From Leucogyrophana mollusca (lineage: Eukaryota > Basidiomycota > Agaricomycetes > Boletales), in contig MU266366.1 in assembly GCA_021014945.1 (NCBI GenBank), positions 94,579 to 158,578 of the forward strand: a stretch of DNA of 64,000 nucleotides. Direction: 5' to 3'. The position numbers and the translations under genes were made by a program. The notes under the pieces are model-generated. The model did not search any database and was not told the DNA's origin. It worked only from the letters and a program-made list of their open reading frames with translations. Below are positions 56,291 through 64,000 of the stretch, piece by piece; the stretch's first letter is position 1; each line of letters starts with the position of its first letter.

Positions 56291-57566
56291 TATACACACT
56301 GAAATTAGGTCTTCGGAATGCTGTTAATCCCTTAGTAAGTCCTGGGAATACCGTCTAGCTGTCGAAACAGAAACAAATCAGCGACTACAAAATCGAGGAG
56401 TCAATGCAACAGCTACGCCTATATATGTGCATATATGCGCCCTTGATCCACTATGGGCGGATTATCAGGCGATGTGTACTCACTCCGCCTTGCGTGTGCT
56501 CCCCTTGGCCCAGCGCAGCTAAGTCCCTCTCCCTTCGGTATCCCGGGCCATCTTCTCCCCGTCCCGAGTACAACTTAATTGAAGCGGTAGAGTTTGACGA
56601 AGGTTTTTAATTGGCTTGGGCTATAAATGCTGGAAGGTACGCCCACCCCGCTGCGGTGATCACGGGCTTACGACTTTCACGTAGAGGTTCACTGTACCTG
56701 ACAGAGTCATGTAAACCTGAGGGCGGCTCAATTGTTGTAGGTGTAAATCTGCACAACGCATTCTGCTTTCGATATACAACAGCTCACGAAATTCCCGCAC
56801 CCAGTTTGAGCGGACACTGGTGGGCCGAGCTCAAAAATTCGGTGCCACAAGGTGAGATCACTACTTAGGATCAAATCTCTTGACGACCATCACCGACCAA
56901 CGGCCGGTCCATATAGCATCGATGATTTGCAGTCATTATCCTCTCACCAAGGCCCTTGGGCGTCGATAAGACTGACAGTTGGGCGATGCTGCTGCCACCC
57001 ATGTGCATGTCCATGCTCCGTTTCCTTGGGAGTATCTGTACGTTGTGTATTTATGCCCTAATGAGTGCTGTGCGTTTACCCGTCATCTTAGGTACTCAAG
57101 TTCAAACCCATGAGGTCGCAATCCTACCTGCCTGTAATCCATGTACTAAACCACCACCCTGGTTCTTTGAATGATTGCAATATTCTCACTCGGCCCGGAT
57201 GGCACAATCGCACCTTCCGTGAGCTCCCCTACGGTTATGACCGGGTTTTCATTGCTCGCGTGGAGCAGCCTCACGGCAGCAGGATGTCGTACATCCTTCG
57301 AAGAGCAGAGGGATGACCGGGTAGGTCAGCCGATCCTATCAGGTCGCTATTACTGATCATCCTTCAAGAATTAAATCCACGCGATCGACTCCGACGGGAT
57401 GTCTCTTTCCCTTGTCGGGCAGCATTTTCGCTCGCCGCGCACGTCTGAAGGAACTCCTCGTTCACGAACATTATGATACGCTGTACAATAAAAAAAAACC
57501 TATATCATCTTCGAGGACGGAGCTCGATACACCATCCCGATCCCTCCCACCCTCTACCCACCGACA
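56291..57566. other. Interval without a supported gene
   Basis: The open frames at 56404-56610, 56611-56868 and 57171-57356 have no recognisable features. About 57480-57566 may be the leader of the following gene (A-rich then pyrimidine-rich). Confidence 0.4.
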
Positions 57567-58883
57567 ATGCATACCCACCCCGCCGGAGCGAGCGACTCAC
57601 CCCCGGGCCGCTATCTGGACATCGTCTTCCTCTTGTGCCGCACCACTATACCCGGCATAACATACGGAATCATGACCGCTTTCTTCGTCGTCTGCCTCGT
57701 CTCCCTCCACCGCTGCCTCCGCTCTTCCAGGTTCGACCTCCCGAAGCGCCGTCGCACAATCTACCATCTTCTCTACATATCCGTACTGTACATCCTCGGG
57801 ACGCTCTACCTTACCCTCCCGTCCCGTGGTGTGGTGCTCGAATACGTCGACCGTCGTAATTTACCTGGGGGCCCGCTGGCGTATGCTGGTATGATCGCAC
57901 GGGATCCGTTCGCTCATATAGGCTCTGTTTGCTGCATGTTTGCGAACTGGATGTCAGATTGTCTGGTGGTAAGGATCTCAGCTATTATCTCGAGAATCGA
58001 CCCTGCTAACCATGCTTTCTCCTTGAGCTTTGCCGCGTGGTTGTACTCTATCACGGCACGCGGTACAGGGGGTGGGCGGTTGTATTCGCATTCATGATGT
58101 TCTTCGGCGTCGTTGGTGCGTTCTGCCCGCATTTAATTTACACGTGCTCGATAACTGCTGACAACCGGGATGTCAAGTGACCGGGATCCTCCTCCTCGTC
58201 CACTCATTCACGGCGAACCAGCCGTATTACTCGCAATACGCCACACAACATGTGTTTCTATACTATGCCTTCACGCTTTCGCTGAGCGTCGTCTCCACGG
58301 TCCTTGTCATATCCAGAGTCTACGTGCACCGGAAGCAACTCCGGAAGGATGTCGGTGAGCGGAGATTTGACATTATGCGCTGCTTCAGGGGCTCAGGCTA
58401 ATGACGACGGGTTTGTGTTCAGGTCCAGGGCAGGGCTCGCCATGGGCGAACATCGCGCTGACGACGATCGAGTCGTCGGGGCTTTACCTTCTCTGGCAAT
58501 GCATCTTCCTCGTTCTCTACGCCATACACTCGCCAATGCAATACTTCTTCCTGACGTCGCTCTGCCAAGTCCAGGTATGCTTGCATCCTCGCTTGGGGTA
58601 CCCGTCGCGCACCGTACTCATGCATCACTACCTTCTCTTCTCTTTCAAGATCATATCATCGTTCCTCGTGATATTCAACGTCTCACGTGGCAAAGCCTGG
58701 ACACGAAAGCCCGACCCCGCAGCCCTCTCAGCTCTCTGGTTTCCACCCAACCCAACTCGTAGTCCCAAGTCCAGTGTGTCTGGAGCTACTTCTTCGCCCT
58801 CCGCGAATGCTGCCTTTAGTGGCCGCGGAATGGGTGCTATTCCGGCAAACTTGAGACCGCCTGCTGTTCTGCACATTCATTGA
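57567..58883 (+). CDS. Seven-helix membrane protein family, member 4
   Basis: Exons 57567-57968, 58028-58115, 58178-58354, 58423-58574 and 58650-58883 (402, 88, 177, 152, 234 nt) give 350 aa. The three internal exon lengths are identical to those of members 1-3, although this copy is on the opposite strand and much more GC-rich and diverged. Conserved points are TTIPGITYGIMTAFFVV, YISVLYILGTLY, RNLPGGPLAYAG, ANWMSDCLV, FTLSLSVVSTVLVISRVYVHRKQLR, TIESSGLYLLW and NVSRGKAWTRKPDPAALS. The C-terminus is longer, Ser/Ala/Pro-rich and probably cytosolic. It looks like the older or less derived member. Function unknown. Confidence 0.83.
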
Positions 58884-59285
58884 ACGATGAATAGATGAAT
58901 AGAACCTCGTTCTTTCTGCGCGACCTTTTTGTTGTTCTGTAAAACGCTTCGTCGACCTTTGTCTTTGTCTTTCGACGAACGGGCGATTTTCTTCTTGGGC
59001 ACCAAAATTCGCGCGGTGTGCTGGGTTACACACCTCCCTCAGCGAATTTCAAGTCGCTAAGGGTGGGGTTAGGGTCAGCAGGGAGCATAGCCTCGGGATA
59101 CTGATCGCGATGAGTTCGGTGTCGAAACTATTTCGAACTTGAAACAATCGAACACAGCCGATCATGAGGCTTTCCCTCGTATCCGTTTGCATGTCACCTC
59201 CAGTCCTTTTCATGCGCCAGCGCCAGAGTCCTGCCCGCCTCTTAAGTTTCCCCTTTGCAATCGCCACCCCATCGCACCAACTTCC

Positions 59286-60676
59286 ATGACGCCAGCACCA
59301 TCCATCCTGATGCCTGACGATTTCCACTTCGACTCCATGGGGACTACTGAGGACATAACCCGTTACGTCCCCGGGGGTTATCACCCTATTGCTATCGGCG
59401 ATATCCTCAGCCCACCTCCAGAAACCAGTGATAGCAGGTCACGCCAGTATAGAATCATGCACAAGCTAGGTTTTGGGTCATACGCGACAGCGTGGCTAGC
59501 CCAGAAGGCAGATTCAAACGAATTCGTTGCGGTCAAGATCACAACGGCTGATGACGGACCGACGAGGGAAGCTGCCATGCTCGAAGCCGCCTCTGAGATG
59601 CCTACCGACGGCGGGCGGCCACTCCATGTCCTGACCCTGTTGGACCATTTCGCTTTTCATGGCCCCAATGGCACTCATTCTGTCCTGGTGACGGATGTTG
59701 TCACCCCCATGCTTTCACTTCTATCTCCTAAACGCCCTCCGCTTTGGCGCAAGGCTGCCGCCCATGGCCTTGCGCAAGCTGTAGCGCACCTACACACTGC
59801 GTCAATCGTTCACGGAGGTGCGATGTCCGCTTTCATTCTTGACAACCCCGCTGAATCCCCTTTAGACCTGCACCTCGGTAACGTCGGGCTTGCCATCCCG
59901 CAGCTCGCCGACCAGGACCCGGACGACGTCATGCAAGACCTCAGCCCACACGAGCTCACCATTGTTCTACCTACCTCTGCTTCCAACCAAACACCTTCAT
60001 TACCCGCTTACGTTGTCGCGCCATGCGCTCTCGCAGCATACTATGACAGGATCGCCCGCTCAGAGCACCCTCAGACGAAGGTATATGACTTCGGCAGTGG
60101 TGAGCCACTATCTGCCAGCCCCCACCACTTTCTGATCATGCCTCCCAAAGCCCATAAGGCTGGGACGCTACCCCTGAGCTTCCAATGCGCGGTGGAAGCC
60201 TGTGCTCCTGAGCTGGTTTTCGCGCGAGTTGTCGAGAAGATCGACAACCCACCTGTCGAGCCGTCAGCCGACGTCTGGGCCCTCGGTGCCGCCGTGCGTC
60301 CTATTCCGCTTTCCCCCCCAACACTGACGCTGAACCGTAAGTCCAGATCTATGAGATCGTCGCCGGATCTGCACTCTTCCGTGGCATTGGCATGACAGGC
60401 CTTCTCCCTCAAATGGTTCTCATGGCCGGTTCCCTGCCGCCGGGATGGCGAAGTTGGTATGCTAGCTTATCCAATCCACCAGAAGTCTCGCCGAGCGGCG
60501 CAGATGCATGGTGGGCATCACGTCGGGGAGCACTCCGCCGGAATTGTATCGACGATGCAGACACGGACGCCTTGATCGCGCTCTTGAGGAAGGTGTTGGT
60601 GCTCGACTCCGCAGCTCGGCCGACGGCAGCGGAGGTCTTACAGGATCTATGGTTCCTGTATGCTGCCACTATTTGA
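59286..60676 (+). CDS. SRPK-like serine/threonine protein kinase
   Basis: Exons 59286-59817, 59866-60099, 60151-60293 and 60347-60676 give 412 aa from MTPAPSIL. The N-lobe begins with the SRPK-type RYVPGGYHPIAIGDIL. The Gly-loop is KLGFGSYATAWLA, and the ATP Lys is in FVAVKI. The catalytic loop reads HGDLHLGN (Asp and Asn present, His-Gly-Asp for His-Arg-Asp), created across intron 1. DFG is in VYDFGSAHK, and the APE motif in CAPELVF; DVWALGA is the F-helix. SRPKs phosphorylate Arg-Ser proteins, but the many basidiomycete paralogues of this type have no assigned substrates. The short insert region between the lobes contrasts with true SRPK1-type kinases. An upstream start is possible, but the frame has no earlier ATG. 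Confidence 0.88.
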
Positions 60677-61209
60677 GGCGCAGGAGCAGGAATGTTGTAC
60701 AATAACAGAGCCTCCTATATATACAGCGGATAACAAAGGGAGATGTTTCTACAGCGATGAGGACGCAACATTCCTACTTATCCCTCCGCCCACGGTGAGT
60801 TCGAAGGATATAGTGAATAAATACTTGGGCTCCCTGCGTGGTGCTAGACACGGGTAGCTAGACCAGACCGGTGAATAGGTGAATATTAGCTCGCGGATTT
60901 CCGCTAGCCTCTCAGGCTGCTGACCCTTGGTTGCAAAGAGCTTTTATGAGATATTCGACCTTCTTTCAGGAAGGGGGCGCGGTGGGTGTAACAGACCATC
61001 CAGTTGCATATCCCTTGCACTAGACTTTTCTTACATCCTGCAATCACACTATTAAATAACTGCGGGCGCATAGTGCATACATATATATATGATTCTGGCA
61101 GTAAAGTTCCCGAGAAAAGTGCTGAAAATGAAAGCCGAAGGGAATAAGTACAATCTTTCTGATTGGTGCTCGAGAGGCAGTAAGAACAACGCTACAACGA
61201 AGTCCCGCT
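60677..61209. other. Spacer with TA microsatellite; part duplicated at 63575
   Basis: A (TA)n tract lies at about 61081-61092. Sequence from about 60985 to 61190 recurs at 63572-63770. No gene is seen; part may be 3' UTR of the kinase or of the minus-strand gene ending near 61210. Confidence 0.5.
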
Positions 61210-61915
61210 TCACAATTCTCCTTCTCCCAGCGTTCCGAAATCATTTGCCTCCGCCTGCGCGAGTGCGGCCTTGATTGCTGCACTGTTAATCTTTTGCCGT
61301 TTGCTCGAATACATGAAGTATTCGAGATACCCTTTCTCAGGGTCTTCGTCAACTGCAAGAACATGCACGACTGCACCGTACTCGTGGGGATCGAGCGCCC
61401 AGTTGACATCGGTACAGACGTACACTGTCAAGTGTTTCGGCTGGGTGGCGGAGCTCGCATGCGTGGACTTGTGGTTCGCCGCACTGTTTTGCGTGTTAGT
61501 CGAAACCACATGTGGAAGAGAATGTAGACGAACGTCACAACGAGACGGGTAGCAGGTGGGGCTGCCTTGGTTGTGGATGGCAGCTGATGGGGAGTGTGAT
61601 TATCCTTTGGCGGATGAGGTCTCAGTTAGCATCTCATCATGCAATGTACAACCAAGACCAACGCACTCCAACATCCGCATTCCACTTGCTCAAGAAGGTC
61701 TCTAGTACCTTGAGCTCGTTCTTGAGATCGGCCTTGTTGACGGGGGCCTCGTACAGGTAGTATACGGTGCCGCCCGTCACTCTCGCAAAGCCGGGATTCT
61801 TGACGCTGGACATGATGCAGTCGAATACTGGGGTGAAAGCGAGGGCTTGGTTTGTGGTAATGTGCTTGCTCAGAGCTCTAGATACCGCGTATTTATTGAG
61901 TGTTGTTGCTTGCAT
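61210..61915 (-). CDS. Small protein of unknown function
   Basis: The first exon begins at ATG 61915 and encodes about 80 residues, including FARVTGGTVYYLYEAPVNK and ELKVLETFLSKWNADVGVRW. A second exon from about 61485 to the stop at 61210 encodes LTVYVCTDVNWALDPHEYG, VVHVLAVDEDPEKGYLEYF, and a Lys/Ala-rich helix ending in GTLGEGEL. The join is tentative: a GTTGTA donor near 61666 to a CAG acceptor near 61485 keeps the frame and gives about 170 aa. No signal peptide or membrane helix is obvious. I do not recognise the family. Confidence 0.5.
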
Positions 61916-63429
61916 GTGCCTCGCCCAGGCGAGGCCATCCTCCCATGTCGGAGGTTGCTATTCGAGCCACGTCATTGGAAGCACAGACACAAGGCCCTTA
62001 CAACCGCCTTTGGAAGATAGAGCATACGCCCGGTCACCCACCTGGCCTAGTGCCGACGCCGGTGACCCCTGCGTAGCGGTCGAAGCGCCACCACCGCTGT
62101 ACAAGGGCAGTCGCCAGGATCCAGCCTTTCTTTTTCAAACCGGCGGAGGGAGATCGAAGGGCGCGTTCGAACGGGGCGGTAGGATTGGTGGGATCGGCCA
62201 CGTTGGGCGTGTCATAACGGGACGCGTTAGTTAAGTTCCTGATACAAATTTGTTTTCGGACCTCCTCTCGCCCGCGCGAGCAAAGGCGGGCGAGCGAAGG
62301 AAAAGCCACGGAACGAAGAAAATGGGCGCAACGAAGGCAGCGGGACACCTGCCTTCGCGCCATTTGTGTCCCTCGCTCGACGGAATCCACGAGAGTGTCG
62401 CCAACACCAGAAGCTGGTGCTTGTTTCAAATCAGGAAAACACACTTCCCCATGGCGCTTCAAACCTACCAATATTATCGCCGCGTCTCAACGGTCCAGCG
62501 CCGCATTTCAGAGACATGGTGCGCCGCGATATAAACAGATTTATATTCATAGACCCCAAGTACGAAATGAAAGAGTCAAGGTAAAGTCTGCAATTGGTCA
62601 GACCGCGGGCTCGGAGAACCTAGGACTGAGTAGTATTGGATGAGGTTGGAAAGTATAACCTAGAAAATGGAGATAAGCAATGGTTCTTCTTCAATGCAAA
62701 AGGTAGCAGCGAGAGATGAGCGTTGTCATCGAGGGGGTTGTGGTCGAACGTCGCGGCAACTCAAAGGGCACAAGTGGCGGGCGTTGAGCACTGTATAAGT
62801 TTCCAGCTAAGTACTGCTTTTAATTGGCTGTTCCGGCAGTCCAGGTTGACAATAGACTAGTAAGACGAGAAGGCATGAGCAACTATTCAATTGCGTTATA
62901 ATGCAGTAAGACTTACTTGCACATAAAGTTATCTTGTTGGTTGCTACTAGTAGCTTGCCCTGTCAGTGAACGCGTGGGAGACTGAGACTGAGACTCTGGC
63001 GGGGGTGGCCGGCTGGGTTGCCAAACTCAACTTCATCGCCATGACCATCTACATTCTCACATACCTCGCTCGATGACGGTGAAACAGGGTGGATCCGGAA
63101 CGTGTTGGGCGCCAACTCCGTAGATAGTGGGTGGAATGTATGAACAATATAAGAGGTAAATTTGGAGCAAACCTCGATGCTCATTGCTGGCAAGCTTCAT
63201 ACGACACAAACGTCCTAATTCAAGTTATACAACTCCATTGTGGAGGAGCTCGATGAGTATGATGGGGTGGTGTTACAGTACTTGCCATATACCCATGTAT
63301 TATATACTACAGTGTAAGTAATCTGTCTCTGTATCGCGGTGCCCTCCTGAAACGCGGTGCAGAACCATCGGAAACATGGCGACGATTATTGAGAAAATGA
63401 AATTTTAAATTTTTACTCACTTAACTATC
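61916..63429. other. Interval without a supported gene
   Basis: Short frames at 62034-62471 (minus), 62366-62643 (plus) and 62963-63184 (minus) have no features I can support. CGCCCGCGCGAGCAAAGGCGGGCGAGCG near 62270 contains an imperfect inverted repeat (GCCCGC/GCGGGC-type). Confidence 0.4.
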
Positions 63430-63571
63430 TAGCCATGGCACACGGCACAGGGCATGGGCGGTTGTATCCGCGTTCACGATGTTCTTCGGTGTGTTCTGTC
63501 TGCACTTAATTTACGCGTGCTCGATACATAACCGCTGACAACTGGGATATCAAGTGGCCGGAATCCTCGTG
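63430..63571 (+). pseudogene. Relic of membrane-family member 4 (exon 2 to exon 3 start)
   Basis: Matches 58050-58190: GGGCGGTTGTATCCGC, TTCATGATG-like TTCACGATGTTCTTCGG, the whole following intron (CATTTAATTTACACGTGC-like, GACAACTGGG) and the first bases of exon 3 (TGGCCGGAATCCTCGT). It lacks everything else and carries frame-breaking changes. Confidence 0.8.
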
Positions 63572-63770
63572 TAACAGACCATCCAGTTGCATCAGGTTGC
63601 ATCCCCTTTACAATAAGTAAGGGTTCCTACATCCTAGTTAAATAATTGCAAGCGCGTATTGCATATATATATCTACCTATGATTCTGGCAGTAAAGCTCC
63701 TAAGCAAGGTGCCGAAAACGAAAGCCGAAGGGAATGAACACAATCTTTCTGGCCATCACTGAAACCGTAG
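63572..63770 (+). repeat. Duplicate of the 60985-61190 segment
   Basis: TAACAGACCATCCAGTTGCAT, TATGATTCTGGCAGTAAAG, and GAAAGCCGAAGGGAAT follow in the same order and orientation as at 60985-61190. It joins directly to the family relic, making a chimeric junction near 63571. Confidence 0.8.
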
Positions 63771-64000
63771 TTTTGTGATCAACCTTTATATGACTCGGTA
63801 AAACGTGCAATCACCGGAATATGTATAATTATTATATTGGGTTTTATAAGGGGATTATATTAGCCTTGTAGCCACAACTTCCTGGCCCAATTTGTATCGT
63901 GCGCTGAGGGAGGCCGACTATATTTCAACGCGCCGAGTTATCGAGGTGAGCTGAGAAGCTCTCGATGTAAGCCGTGAGGAGCTTCGGGGTAAGCTGTGGA
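63771..64000. other. Window end, nothing supported
   Basis: An AT-rich stretch (about 63810-63880) and then mixed sequence; no gene or repeat recognised. Confidence 0.4.

Noticed and set aside
60071..60412. Antisense frames opposite the SRPK-like kinase
   Set aside because: The plus strand carries clear kinase motifs in phase; these are shadows.
62034..62471. Minus-strand 145-codon frame
   Set aside because: No recognisable motif, extends over inverted-repeat-like sequence, and no supporting splice structure.
1..64000. Search for CRISPR arrays, transposase or reverse transcriptase domains
   Set aside because: Repeats present are minisatellites without spacer structure; no DDE, integrase or RT motifs were seen in any frame examined.

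Overview
The window looks like the nuclear genome of a mushroom-forming basidiomycete (Agaricomycetes). Genes carry many short introns of about 45-60 bp with GT..AG ends and CTNAC-like branch sites. Coding and intergenic GC are high in the first 17 kb and moderate afterwards. There is no operon structure. Several encoded families are typical of this group: phenylalanine ammonia-lyase, a TmpA-like integral membrane protein, a DUF6533 membrane protein and an SRPK-like kinase with an HGDLHLGN loop. All exon coordinates were worked out by hand from splice-site phase and family resemblance.

0-17 kb is a repeat-rich accessory region. A minus-strand amadoriase-type FAD oxidoreductase (607-4142) has a 1.5-kb repeat-filled intron and lacks its last exon(s) in the window. 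Tandem arrays (about 4.9-6.1 kb) lead to a seven-exon phenylalanine ammonia-lyase (7307-10597). Two copies of a 2.5-3.1 kb segment follow, each with one copy of a 193-aa gene (12550-13258 and 16401-17117). A decayed copy of the oxidoreductase tail lies between them.

17-37 kb is mostly single-copy housekeeping: FCF1 (18S rRNA processing), a DUF1917/UPF0696 protein, a MIF4G-like protein, a very large acidic disordered protein of unknown role, and the TmpA-like membrane protein.

37-64 kb mixes housekeeping genes with a local gene family. REX2 (oligoribonuclease), a PTAR1-like prenyltransferase-alpha-repeat protein, a GT49/LARGE-like glycosyltransferase, a short-chain dehydrogenase, a DUF6533 protein, SPP2 (G-patch splicing factor), ISA2 (Fe-S assembly), an SRPK-like kinase and a small unknown gene are interleaved with four copies of a seven-helix membrane protein family. 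Internal exons of 88, 177 and 152 nt are identical in length in all four copies. Fragments of REX2 accompany the copies, and a mosaic of SPP2-tail and REX2 exons sits at 45.3-45.9 kb, so this stretch has been reshaped by repeated segmental duplication. A fifth, chimeric relic lies near the right end.

The most notable items are the membrane family with its hitch-hiking REX2 exons, 8-nt microexons in REX2 and in the dehydrogenase (which also lacks the catalytic Tyr), an FCF1 start codon that forms its own exon before a GC-AG intron, and the duplicated 193-aa gene. I found no convincing tRNA, rRNA, CRISPR or intact transposon.
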